DNA of 32,170 nucleotides from an uncultured Collinsella sp. (GCA_902479095.1 CABSNL010000021.1:1-32170), one strand, 5' to 3'. Shown: positions 7,685-14,947, numbered from the stretch's first letter. Notes: generated from the sequence alone by a model not told the origin. Made by a program: numbers and translations.

Positions 7685-7963
7685 CTGTCCCACAGTAGCG
7701 CGGAGTTCACGCAAAGCGCGAACCAGCGACTGGGACCAGCGGCCCTTTCGGTCAAGTCCATTTCAGCAAAGGAACCCTGCCAGCAAGCGATGCCCAAGAA
7801 CCGCCCGCGATGTTACCGCAGGCCGGGACCGGGCTTGGTTTTGAAAACATTCCGCAGCGCGAGGCCCGCCTTTCCGTTGCTCCGCAGGAGCAGGAAAGAC
7901 GGGCCTCATGCGCGAGGACGTTTTCAAAACCAAGCCCGGTCCCGGCCGGACAGCCCACGAACG
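7685..7963. other. Gene-free structured gap between dtxR-type and ATPase genes
   Basis: These 279 bases separate two convergent genes. I see no credible gene. The left part holds short pairings such as GTCCCA 7688-7693 with TGGGAC 7732-7737. The right half is dominated by the 127-nt hairpin listed separately. Confidence 0.6.
7821..7947. repeat. 127-nt near-perfect hairpin
   Basis: The outer arms 7821-7848 and 7920-7947 are perfectly complementary over 28 bp (arm contains CCGGGCTTGGTTTTGAAAAC). Inside, after a poorly paired internal loop, GAGGCCCG 7861-7868 pairs with CGGGCCTC 7900-7907, CTTTCC with GGAAAG, and TGCTCC with GGAGCA around a GCA loop. No T-tract follows on either strand, so it is not a standard intrinsic terminator. 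Each arm also contains the small palindrome GTTTTGAAAAC. It lies 16 bases from the ATPase stop. It may be a bidirectional transcript end, a structured RNA or a mobile repeat. Confidence 0.85.
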
Positions 7964-9916
7964 CTACAGGTTCTTGACACCCATCGCGCGCATGGCGTTC
8001 AGGATGGCGATGATCGCCACGCCTACGTCGCCGAACACGGCAAGCCACATGTTGGCGATGCCCAGTGCCGCAAGCACCAGAATCAGCAACTTAATGCCCA
8101 GCGCAAAGATGATGTTCTGCCAAACAATCGACATGGTCTTGCGCGCCACGCGGATCGCGCGGGAGATGTTGGACGGTTTGTCGTCCATGAGCACCACGTC
8201 GGCGGCCTCAATCGCGGCGTCGGAACCCATAGCGCCCATGGCAATGCCAACGTCTGCGCGGGTGAGCACGGGCGCATCGTTGATGCCGTCGCCGACAAAG
8301 GCGAGCTTGCCCTTGCCCGATTCGGCTGCCAGCAGCGCTTCAACACGCTCGACCTTGTCGCCCGGCAGCAGCTGCGCGTGGAACTCGTCGAGCCCCAGCC
8401 GCTTGGCCACCGCAGCAGCCACTTCCTCGCGGTCGCCCGTGAGCATGACGGTGCGCTTGACGCCGGCGGCGTGCAGGTCGCGGATCGTCTGCTCTGCATC
8501 GGCCTTTATGGTGTCGGCAATTACAATGTGGCCGGCATAGATGCCATCGACTAGCACGTGGAGGATGGTGCCGACGACCTCGCAATCGGGCGCTTCGACT
8601 CCGGCCGCGGCGAGCATCTTTGCGTTGCCAACGACGACGTGCTTGCCGTCGATGGTTGCCGTCACGCCGTGGCCCGCGTCGTTGGCGGAGTTGCTAACGC
8701 GCTTGGGGTCGACCTCGCCCTGGTAGGCGACACGTACGGACTGCGCGATGGGGTGATCGGAGAACGACTCAGCAAGGGCTGCGACTTCGAGCAACGACTG
8801 CTCGGTATAGCCGGCCTCGGGGTGTACCGCGACCACCGAGAACGTGCCGTTGGTGAGGGTGCCCGTCTTGTCAAAGACGACGGTGTCCACGTCGGCGAGC
8901 GTCTCGAGGTAGTTAGAACCCTTGATGAGAACGCCCAGCTTGGACGCGCCGCCGATGCCGCCAAAGAAGCTGAGCGGGACGCTGATCACGAGCGCGCACG
9001 GGCAGCTGACGACCAGGAAGGTCAGGCCGCGCAGGATCCAGTCGGACCAGGCGCCGGTGATTAGGCCGCCGCCGAGCGCGAGCACCGCGGCCGCGCCGGT
9101 GACGGCGGGCGTGTAGACGCGGGCAAAGCGCGTGATGAAGTTCTCGGTACGCGCCTTCTTTTCGCTGGCGTTTTCTACGAGCTCCAGGACGCGCGCGACA
9201 GTGGACTCGCCAAATGGCTTGGTGGTGCGCACGTGGATGAGCCCCGTCATGTTGATGCAGCCGCTGATGATATCGTCTCCGGTTTTGGCCGGGCGGGGGA
9301 CCGACTCACCGGTAAGGGCGGCGGTGTCGAGCTGGGTTTCGCCTTCGACGATGACGCCGTCGATGGGCACGCGCTCGCCGGGCTTGACCACAATCACGGT
9401 GCCGACGGCGATGTCATCGGGGAAGACCTGTTCGAGCGTGCCGTCGGGTTGCTCGACGTTGGCGTAGTCGGGTGCGATGTCCATCATGGCGCTGATCGAT
9501 TTACGGCTTTTGCCCACGGCGTATGCCTGGAACAGCTCGCCGACCTGGTAGAACAGCATGACGGCGGCGCCTTCGGCCATGTGCGGGTCGGTGTCGGGGA
9601 AGAGCACCATGGCAAACGCGCCGATGGTCGCGACGGCCATGAGGAAGCTCTCGTCGAACGCCTTGCCGCGGCGGATGTTGTTGTATGCCTTTTGGAGCAC
9701 GTCGTAGCCGGCAATCAAAAAAGGCACGAGGAACAGTGTGAAGCTGGCGTAGATGTCGCCCGGGGTGCCGAATGCGGCAGTGAGGGTGCCGAGCTCATCG
9801 AGGGCGTACACCACCGCAAAAATGCCTAGCGCTACCAGGATACGATTGCGCTTATGCTCGAGTGACTCTTTCTTCTTGCGCTTCTTCTTTTTCTTCTTGG
9901 GGTCGGCGGTGGCCAT
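7964..9916 (-). CDS. P1B-type heavy-metal efflux ATPase (Zn/Cd/Pb type)
   Basis: This 650-residue pump exports Zn2+, Cd2+ or Pb2+ at the expense of ATP. It starts at ATG 9916 behind GGGAGGA. The N-terminus is a short Lys/Arg-rich tail (7-16 nearly all basic) with no HMA domain; that domain is encoded by the next gene upstream. Visible motifs are the actuator TGES at 202-205, the transmembrane metal-site CPC at 305-307, phosphorylation motif DKTGT at 349-353, the SDHP form of the P1B HP motif at 386-389, MLTGDR and GDGINDAP. The last helix carries FGDVGVAI, the Asp-x-Gly signature of the zinc/cadmium (P1B-2) class. It is the last gene of the arsR-HMA-ATPase operon and has an operator box just upstream (9941-9960), so it may also have its own promoter. 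Confidence 0.92.
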   Translation of the reverse strand: MATADPKKKKKKRKKKESLEHKRNRILVALGIFAVVYALDELGTLTAAFGTPGDIYASFTLFLVPFLIAGYDVLQKAYNNIRRGKAFDESFLMAVATIGAFAMVLFPDTDPHMAEGAAVMLFYQVGELFQAYAVGKSRKSISAMMDIAPDYANVEQPDGTLEQVFPDDIAVGTVIVVKPGERVPIDGVIVEGETQLDTAALTGESVPRPAKTGDDIISGCINMTGLIHVRTTKPFGESTVARVLELVENASEKKARTENFITRFARVYTPAVTGAAAVLALGGGLITGAWSDWILRGLTFLVVSCPCALVISVPLSFFGGIGGASKLGVLIKGSNYLETLADVDTVVFDKTGTLTNGTFSVVAVHPEAGYTEQSLLEVAALAESFSDHPIAQSVRVAYQGEVDPKRVSNSANDAGHGVTATIDGKHVVVGNAKMLAAAGVEAPDCEVVGTILHVLVDGIYAGHIVIADTIKADAEQTIRDLHAAGVKRTVMLTGDREEVAAAVAKRLGLDEFHAQLLPGDKVERVEALLAAESGKGKLAFVGDGINDAPVLTRADVGIAMGAMGSDAAIEAADVVLMDDKPSNISRAIRVARKTMSIVWQNIIFALGIKLLILVLAALGIANMWLAVFGDVGVAIIAILNAMRAMGVKNL

Positions 9917-9940
9917 GACTCGTATCCTCCCATTTGAATG

Positions 9941-9960
9941 TATGAACACCCGCTCATATA
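9941..9960 (-). promoter_or_regulatory. ArsR/SmtB-type operator box 3, upstream of the ATPase
   Basis: TATGAACACCCGCTCATATA matches the box in front of the repressor gene (TATGAACATGCGCTCATA) at 16 of 18 positions. It lies 24 bases before the ATPase start. A GC-rich hairpin (11-bp arms AAGGCCGCG with CGCGGCCTT, about 9970-9997) sits between it and the HMA gene, so transcript reaching the ATPase may be attenuated and topped up from a local zinc-controlled promoter. Confidence 0.75.
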
Positions 9961-10016
9961 ATTTCGCGAGCAAAGGCCGCGGCAATCGCGGCCTTGCAGG
10001 TTGGCGTAAACCTGGG

Positions 10017-10235
10017 CTAGAGAATGATCTCGCAGTCCGGCTCGGCGTCGGCCGTAAACTCTACAACGCGGTTGAGCACCTCGTCGAACTCAGCATCATC
10101 GGCCTCGAGCGTCAGCTTCTGGGTCATAAAGTTGACGGACACGGATTTGACGCCCTCGAGCTTGGCCAGCTCGTCCTGAAGCTCACGCGCGCAGTTGGCG
10201 CAGTCGATCTCGTCGAGTTTAAACTGCTTTTTCAT
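10017..10235 (-). CDS. Free-standing heavy-metal-associated (HMA) domain protein
   Basis: This 72-residue protein is a single ferredoxin-like HMA domain. The metal-binding motif is DCANCA with Cys12 and Cys15. The predicted order beta-alpha-beta-beta-alpha-beta fits MKKQFKLDEID, a helix after the cysteines, KSVSVNFMTQKLTLE, a helix and a last strand ending CEIIL. ATG 10235 follows GAAAGGAACC. It lies between the ArsR-type repressor and the P1B ATPase, whose own HMA domain is missing. The likely role is delivering Zn/Cd to the pump, or acting as its detached regulatory domain. Asp11 before the first Cys is a feature also found in zinc-type HMA domains such as ZntA. Confidence 0.9.
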   Translation of the reverse strand: MKKQFKLDEIDCANCARELQDELAKLEGVKSVSVNFMTQKLTLEADDAEFDEVLNRVVEFTADAEPDCEIIL

Positions 10236-10298
10236 GGTGGGTTCCTTTCTCTGTATTTGCGGCTTGGGTGCAGGCCGCGCTGGTACCGTGGTTGGTCG

Positions 10299-10664
10299 CT
10301 ATTCGCAGATGTGGCTCATGCCCTGGTTGAGCATGGTGTAGACGTGGTCGTCGGCGAGCGAGTAGAGGATATTGCGCCCGTCGCGCCGGAATTTAACCAG
10401 GTGCGACTGCTTGAGTGTGCGCAGCTGGTGCGACACCGCGGACTGCGAGGTTTCGGTCGCTTCGGCGATGTCTGCCACGCAGAGCTCGCGGCCCATGAGG
10501 GCATAGAGGATCTTGATGCGCGTGGTGTCGCTGAAGACCTTGAACAGGTCGGCGAGGTCGTAGAGAAGCTCCTCGTCGGGAAGGTCCTCGGGCGAGCAGG
10601 TGGTGGGGATCGCGGGCTCGGTGGCCTCGGTGTCGGGTTTCATTTCATCAACGCGGATGCTCAT
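10299..10664 (-). CDS. ArsR/SmtB-family zinc-type repressor
   Basis: This 121-residue winged helix repressor has its recognition helix in ETSQSAVSHQLRTLK (71-85) and the wing around FRRDGRNILYSL. The C-terminal helix holds Asp105, His107, His118 and Glu121; the spacing 2-11-3 is the same as in SmtB and CzrA, which sense zinc at the dimer interface. Cys62 in ELCVADI is at the position of the alpha-3 cysteine used by CadC/ArsR proteins. A basic prediction is that metal binding releases it from the operators. ATG 10664 follows AAAGGA at 7 bases. Two operator copies flank its promoter, giving autoregulation, and the HMA and ATPase genes follow on the same transcript. Confidence 0.93.
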   Translation of the reverse strand: MSIRVDEMKPDTEATEPAIPTTCSPEDLPDEELLYDLADLFKVFSDTTRIKILYALMGRELCVADIAEATETSQSAVSHQLRTLKQSHLVKFRRDGRNILYSLADDHVYTMLNQGMSHICE

Positions 10665-10677
10665 TGCAATATCCTTT

Positions 10678-10738
10678 CATATGAACATGCGCTCATAAAA
10701 CTTGCTTCCGATTATATGAGCGCATGTTCATATGTCAA
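10678..10738 (-). promoter_or_regulatory. Repressor promoter with duplicated zinc operator
   Basis: On the minus strand, TTGACA (10738-10733) and TATAAT (10716-10711) are both perfect consensus hexamers with a 16-bp spacer. A perfect 20-bp inverted repeat, CATATGAACATGCGCTCATA at 10678-10697 and its complement at 10715-10734, is placed so that one copy covers the spacer and the other the early transcribed region up to the ribosome binding site. Binding at either copy would block transcription. Confidence 0.88.
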
Positions 10739-10739
10739 T

Positions 10740-11083
10740 AACGTTTAAGTAATTCATCGGACAAAATGATGGGGAATAGTGGACGAGACCCCGGACTGAG
10801 CGGTTTTGATAGTCGATGCCGAGGTGGGTGCCCCCGCGCCGTGCAAAAATTGGAGTATTCTGCAACTATAGGGGGTCTGTTTATCTATTCCCGGCCAAAT
10901 AAAGCCGCTCAAGAGTTATCCAAGGGCGGTAAACAGATAAGATCTTCCTCAAATGTTGCCTAACGTTCCCCTTCGATAGCGTTTTTGTTTCTCATTTGGA
11001 TTAACTTGTGGGTGTTGGAGGGCCGACCCTGCTGAATATTCGCAATTTTGCACGTCGCTAGGGTACCTACCTTGTTAGCCGGC
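10740..11083. other. AT-richer gene-free stretch
   Basis: No credible gene is seen in either direction. Composition is more AT-rich than the neighbours. TCTGTTTA at 10876-10883 is matched by TAAACAGA at 10930-10937, forming the base of a possible 62-nt structure. The word TGCAAAAATTGGAGTATTCTG (about 10849-10869) looks like an intergenic word I associate with Collinsella genomes, but I cannot verify that here. I found no clear terminator for the nuclease-like gene. Confidence 0.4.
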
Positions 11084-12274
11084 CTAGTCTCCGGCCCCGA
11101 AGACCCTGCCCTCGGGCGCGAGGCTGCTTGTTTGGGCAAATGATGGGCTGTCGGATTCGACAGTCTGCATGTCATCGATTGCCGGAACTTCATTAATTGT
11201 CGGGTCATCCAGCGTGATGCCTTCGAGTGTTGCTTTTTCGAGGTCGATTCGTTGGCGCTCTTCGGAATCCTGGCGAAGCTGCTTCTGAATTCGCTTTTTC
11301 TCTTCTATAAACCTTCTGAGCACAAACTGTCTCAGGTCCTCTTGCATGATTTGAAAGTCTTTTGGCAGACGCGAGGGGCGTATGCCCTCTTTCCGTTGGA
11401 TCGCTTCCATGACCCTAACGAAAGCGCTGGCATGCATAAAGGAATAACGGCTGACGGTGATGATTCCGTATCCCATGGACGCAAGCGCATTCTTGCGTTC
11501 CTCATCGATGGCGCGGTCTTCTTCCGCGTCATGATAAAAACCGTTGTATTCAATGTCTGTGCGAGATTTCTTTAGATACGCATCCATAAAGAACTTCTTG
11601 CGTCTCGTGAGATTCTTTGCGGCGGCGGTGACCTGCACCTCGTAATCGGTCTCAATTCCCTTAATACCAAGCCCTCCTTCGCTTTTGGGCAGCGTTAGCA
11701 TCATGACAAAGGCTGTTTCCATAGGAGACCGGCATCCGTCGCGCACACATTGGATCGCCTTTCGGGCAAGGGCCAGACCGTCGCATCTGGTAATGGAATT
11801 AAAGAACTGCTTTAACCTCTCGGTCGAGGTGAGCGCGAAACGCTCGGTATAGGAGGTGGAAGAGTCGGTTCCAAGGGAATAAGCGCCGCACAGTTCAAAG
11901 TAGTACTCCACTAGTTCGCGAAAAGAAAGATAGGTGGCGGCCTGAAGTGCGCAAAGCTCAACGCCAACAATGAAGATGCCATCTTTGAGCTCTATAAAGC
12001 GTGAGTTCGAGAATCGTTTTGAAGAAACGTGGCATTGACAGTTCATTGCATAGCGCGCATTCCTGCGATCAAACACCATCACCTCGAGGGAATCATTTGC
12101 GTCGAGGGAAACATCATGTTTGGTGAGCCATTCTGCGGCTGCGTCAAGGAACGTTCCGGTGGGACATGATCCGTAAATCGCGGCAGGGCTACAGGACTCG
12201 ATGCCTTTCGCAGACACCGAATGCGCGGCCTGGTAGACCGCTTTTGCAGTGGTATGTGACAATACGATACTCAT
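11084..12274 (-). CDS. PD-(D/E)XK nuclease-like protein (DUF559/AbiEi-like family)
   Basis: This 396-residue protein has an N-terminal part (1-180) with AbiEi/DUF559-associated features such as VELCALQAATYLSFRELV and LTSTERLKQFF, then a Vsr/DUF559-like nuclease fold at about 183-290. Candidate catalytic residues are Glu186 (SPMET), Asp231 (MDAYL) and Glu242 (IEYNG), in the order Glu-Asp-Glu-x-Asn instead of the classic Asp-Glu-x-Lys. KNALASMGYGIITVSR matches the usual terminal helix and strand. The last 90 residues are charged and probably disordered. Base composition is clearly less GC-rich than the neighbours, and no ribosome binding site is visible before ATG 12274, so transfer or a leaderless start is possible. 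The biochemical role is unknown: no partner toxin, methylase or helicase lies nearby. Confidence 0.72.
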   Translation of the reverse strand: MSIVLSHTTAKAVYQAAHSVSAKGIESCSPAAIYGSCPTGTFLDAAAEWLTKHDVSLDANDSLEVMVFDRRNARYAMNCQCHVSSKRFSNSRFIELKDGIFIVGVELCALQAATYLSFRELVEYYFELCGAYSLGTDSSTSYTERFALTSTERLKQFFNSITRCDGLALARKAIQCVRDGCRSPMETAFVMMLTLPKSEGGLGIKGIETDYEVQVTAAAKNLTRRKKFFMDAYLKKSRTDIEYNGFYHDAEEDRAIDEERKNALASMGYGIITVSRYSFMHASAFVRVMEAIQRKEGIRPSRLPKDFQIMQEDLRQFVLRRFIEEKKRIQKQLRQDSEERQRIDLEKATLEGITLDDPTINEVPAIDDMQTVESDSPSFAQTSSLAPEGRVFGAGD

Positions 12275-12555
12275 GGTATATATCGTGTCAGCTAATGCCG
12301 TGTTGATGGCGCTGAGTGAAAAAGTCGTTTTAGAGGTCTAACCAAATGCTGTCCAAAAGCTTGACGCAATTATGGGTTGGTATGCCATAAATAAACGTTT
12401 TCGCAGCTCGGCTATAGCATAGAAATACTCAATTGCTGCACATTTGATTGTGATGCATCACCATCCGACAACGAATTACGTGTCGGGAATTGGCCAAAAT
12501 CGTTCAAAATGAGGGTTCAGAATTTGTGATGGCAGATCTATCTGTGGAACGTAGG
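12275..12555. other. Low-GC gene-free stretch
   Basis: No gene is supported. Two palindromes are visible: GTGATGCATCAC at 12450-12461, and CCGACA with TGTCGG around 10 bases at about 12464-12487. The promoter of the nuclease-like gene should lie in the left part but no good -35/-10 pair was found. Confidence 0.4.
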
Positions 12556-12591
12556 GCGGCCCCGCTGCGGGGTTTCCCGCTGCGGGGCCGC
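12556..12591. terminator. GC-rich nested hairpin after the exonuclease gene
   Basis: GCGGCCCCGC 12556-12565 pairs perfectly with GCGGGGCCGC 12582-12591, and GCGGG/CCCGC pair inside around GTTT. It lies 34 bases downstream of the minus-strand exonuclease stop. No T-tract follows on the minus strand, so termination is likely but not certain. Confidence 0.5.
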
Positions 12592-12624
12592 TCGTGAGCG
12601 GGGCCATGCTTGTCGCAGGCGTTT

Positions 12625-13593
12625 CTACTTGGCAAACAGGTTCTTGAGGTTGAACTCGGCTTGGACGGTGCGGAGCATGAGGTCGGTGTCGTCGAGGCCC
12701 AGGTGCTGCTCGTTGGCGTCGGCGGCGAGGGTTCCACGGCGGCGCGCCCAGTTCTCGAGCGCGGCGGGGGCGGACTCGCGGGGGAGCGAGCGGACGTCGG
12801 CATCCAGGCTGCGGCAGATCTGGCGCGAGTCGATGACGATGATCTTGCCGGCGCGGCGTGCCTCGGCGTAGCCGTCCAGGTGGATCTTGAACCAGCTGTC
12901 CTCAAAGGCGGCGTTGTGTGCCATGTACGGGTACTTCTTCATAAGCTTGAGCAGCTGCTTTTGCAGCTCTTTGTTCTCGCGGAAGGGCGTTTTGCCGTCG
13001 ATGTCGTCCCAGGTGATGTGGTGGATATTCGACAGCGGCACATCCTCGCCGCGGTAGATATCGGGCAGGCCGCAGTAGTGTGCCTCGGCGTCGTGCGGGA
13101 CGGCGTCGCTGGTGAGCTCCATGATCTCCCAGCCCACGTTGATGATGTAGCCGCGCTCGGGTGCACGGCCGGTGGTCTCGATGTCGATGCCGAGCACGGT
13201 GCCCTGGATGGGCTTGCGGGCGTAGGCCACGCCGAGCGCGTCGCGGTCGCCGCGGATCTCGCGCATGACCGACGCGGCGGTGCGCTTTTGCATCTTACCG
13301 ATGGCCGCGCAGGTGTCGGCATCGGACAGGCCGCGCGAAAGCGTCGCGGGCGTCACGTTGCGCAGGCGTGCCTCGCCAATCTGGTCGCACAGGTCGCGGT
13401 TGCGGTCAGCCAGGTCGCGCACGGTGGCAAAGTCGAAGCTGGGGTCGCCCTCGGCGGTAAAGTACTCGGTTTCGAGCACCTTAAGGGCCTCCTCGCCCTT
13501 CTGGCGCTCGGACTCCATGGCGCCGTGATCGCCATAGATAAACATGGGAATAAACGGCTGGCGCTCGTATTCGAGTGCTTGTGAAACGTTCAT
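12625..13593 (-). CDS. DEDD-type 3'-5' exonuclease (DnaQ-like) with N-terminal extension
   Basis: The 322-residue protein has an exonuclease domain from about 130 to the C-terminus. Visible catalytic motifs are ExoI DIETTG (Asp137, Glu139), ExoII HNAAFEDSW (Asp232) and ExoIII HLGLDD (His297, Asp302), the DEDDh arrangement. The first 125 residues are charged, without a recognised domain. ATG 13593 follows AAGGAGC. Such enzymes remove nucleotides from DNA or RNA 3' ends; the family resembles the proofreading subunit of DNA polymerase III but the polymerase-binding tail is not recognisable. It is divergent from the manganese transporter gene and sits alone. Alternatives are a general DNA repair exonuclease or an RNase T-like enzyme. 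Confidence 0.82.
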   Translation of the reverse strand: MNVSQALEYERQPFIPMFIYGDHGAMESERQKGEEALKVLETEYFTAEGDPSFDFATVRDLADRNRDLCDQIGEARLRNVTPATLSRGLSDADTCAAIGKMQKRTAASVMREIRGDRDALGVAYARKPIQGTVLGIDIETTGRAPERGYIINVGWEIMELTSDAVPHDAEAHYCGLPDIYRGEDVPLSNIHHITWDDIDGKTPFRENKELQKQLLKLMKKYPYMAHNAAFEDSWFKIHLDGYAEARRAGKIIVIDSRQICRSLDADVRSLPRESAPAALENWARRRGTLAADANEQHLGLDDTDLMLRTVQAEFNLKNLFAK

Positions 13594-13654
13594 ATAACTG
13601 CTCCTTGGATGGGCCGCGTCGTGCGGCTCAGGGTCATTAAGATGTGGCGAGATG

Positions 13655-13733
13655 ATAGTTTACCATGGGCAACTATTGGCATCGCGCCTAGGACAACTAC
13701 AATACCCTAGTTGACCGCTAGGACTTTTACAAT
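13655..13733 (+). promoter_or_regulatory. Promoter and operator-like repeats before the Mn transporter
   Basis: ATAGTT 13655-13660 and AACTAT 13671-13676 form a 22-bp palindrome centred on CCATGG. It contains CATGGGCAACTATTG (13664-13678), matching the dtxR-type upstream word at 14 of 15 positions. TTGGCA 13676-13681 and TACAAT 13698-13703 form a promoter with a 16-bp spacer. A 16-base direct repeat, CTAGGACAACTACAAT (13688-13703) and CTAGGACTTTTACAAT (13718-13733), is spaced exactly 30 bp apart, the first copy covering the -10. Confidence 0.65.
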
Positions 13734-13765
13734 GCTGCCGAAAGACACGAAAGGTTTCATCCGTC

Positions 13766-14860
13766 ATGGATTTGCTGATTGATATTCTGCTCGACGCCGG
13801 CAAGGACACGCTCTCGCTGGTGCCGTTCTTGTTGGTGACATATCTGGTTCTCGAGACGCTCGAGCACGTGGCGGGCGACCGCGTTAACGGGGCCATCAAG
13901 CGCGCCGGCGCCGCGGGTCCCGTGGTTGGCTCGTTGCTGGGTATGGTGCCGCAGTGCGGCTTTTCGGCCATGGCGGCAACGCTGTACGCCGGTCGCGTCG
14001 TGACCTTGGGCACGTTGGTGGCGGTGTTCCTTTCGACCTCCGATGAGATGCTGCCGCTGTTGCTCGCCGAGCAGGTGCCCGTGCAGACCATGGCGATGCC
14101 TTTGGCTTCGAAGGCACTGATCGCGCTGGTCACGGGCTTTATCGTGGACGCGGCTATCCGCGGCCTTCGTTGTAATGCCCGCGCGCATGCGGCGATTCGC
14201 CGTACCGTGCTGGGGACCGCGGCCAACCAGGCTCACGTGAACTGCGCGCACGACGACCACACTGGCGGTGACATCATCGACGAGGTGGCCGAGGCGGGCG
14301 TGAGCGCCGACCACATCCACGAGTTGTGCGAGCGCGACCATTGCGGTTGCGATGATGATGAAGATGAACACGAGCGCGACCACGGACACAGCCATGATCA
14401 CGGTCATGAGGGCGAGCATGAACACCATCATGACCACGGTCACTCCCACTCCCATGAGGGCGCGCCCGTCCTGTCGATCATCCGCAGCGCGATCTCGCAC
14501 ACCGTGCAGGTCTCGGTATTCATTTTTCTGGTGACGCTGATTCTGGTCGCCGTGCTCGAGTCGTTCGGCGAGTCCGCAATCGAGCAGTTCCTGCGCGGCA
14601 ACGAGACGCTCGCCGTCTTGGGTTCGGCGCTTGTCGGCCTGATCCCCAACTGCTCGGCCAGCGTCGTCATCACGCAACTATATCTGGAAGGCGCGCTGCA
14701 ATTGGCGCCGATGCTCGCCGGCACGCTTATCTCCGCTGGCGTGGGCTACCTGGTGCTGTTCCGCACCAACCGCAGCGCCCGCGAAAACGTCCTGTTCCTG
14801 ATCATGATGTACGTCATCGGTGCCGGCTGGGGCCTCATCCTCTCCGCCGTTGGCCTCTAA
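13766..14860 (+). CDS. Putative manganese transporter, His-rich loop (ArsP_2-like)
   Basis: The 364-residue membrane protein is built from two related halves. The half-repeat is visible as GSLLGMVPQCGFSAMAATLY (55-74) and GSALVGLIPNCSASVVITQLY (286-306), with Pro62-Gln-Cys and Pro294-Asn-Cys at equal places. Between them, residues 155-232 form a hydrophilic loop with Cys-rich ERDHCGCDDD and a His-rich run (202-230) in which about half of the residues are His. This matches the family annotated as putative manganese transporter, related to arsenic permease-like proteins; direction of transport is probably export. GAAAGG lies 10 bases before ATG 13766, rather far. The upstream region shares a motif with the DtxR/MntR-type gene, supporting metal control. 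Co2+, Ni2+ or Zn2+ as substrate cannot be excluded. Confidence 0.82.
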   Translation: MDLLIDILLDAGKDTLSLVPFLLVTYLVLETLEHVAGDRVNGAIKRAGAAGPVVGSLLGMVPQCGFSAMAATLYAGRVVTLGTLVAVFLSTSDEMLPLLLAEQVPVQTMAMPLASKALIALVTGFIVDAAIRGLRCNARAHAAIRRTVLGTAANQAHVNCAHDDHTGGDIIDEVAEAGVSADHIHELCERDHCGCDDDEDEHERDHGHSHDHGHEGEHEHHHDHGHSHSHEGAPVLSIIRSAISHTVQVSVFIFLVTLILVAVLESFGESAIEQFLRGNETLAVLGSALVGLIPNCSASVVITQLYLEGALQLAPMLAGTLISAGVGYLVLFRTNRSARENVLFLIMMYVIGAGWGLILSAVGL

Positions 14861-14874
14861 GTGGGCCTAACAAA

Positions 14875-14947
14875 ACGGGCTTCAAAATAGCCATGCTCGG
14901 CGCCTGCACAATGCGGCAACGCATGGCATTTTGAAGCCCGTTTTTTT
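14875..14947 (+). terminator. Long-stem terminator after the Mn transporter
   Basis: 14875-14896 pairs with 14921-14941 over 21 bp with one bulged A (arm begins ACGGGCTTCAAAAT, then GCCATGC), around a 24-base loop, and ends in a run of seven T's (14941-14947). It lies 14 bases after the transporter stop. Confidence 0.93.

Noticed and set aside
7821..7947. Retron msr-msd or integron attC site
   Set aside because: No reverse transcriptase or integrase is nearby, and the conserved attC core sites were not recognised.
10766..10963. Possible 65-residue plus-strand gene beside the zinc operon
   Set aside because: No ribosome binding site, no recognisable similarity and it overlaps palindromic non-coding sequence.
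12450..12461. GTGATGCATCAC as an SOS (LexA) box
   Set aside because: It does not match the Gram-positive GAAC-n4-GTTC pattern, and the adjacent genes are not typical SOS genes.
13655..13733. Repeats as the start of a CRISPR array
   Set aside because: Only two imperfect 16-base repeats with a 14-base gap, located over a promoter; no array or cas genes in the window.
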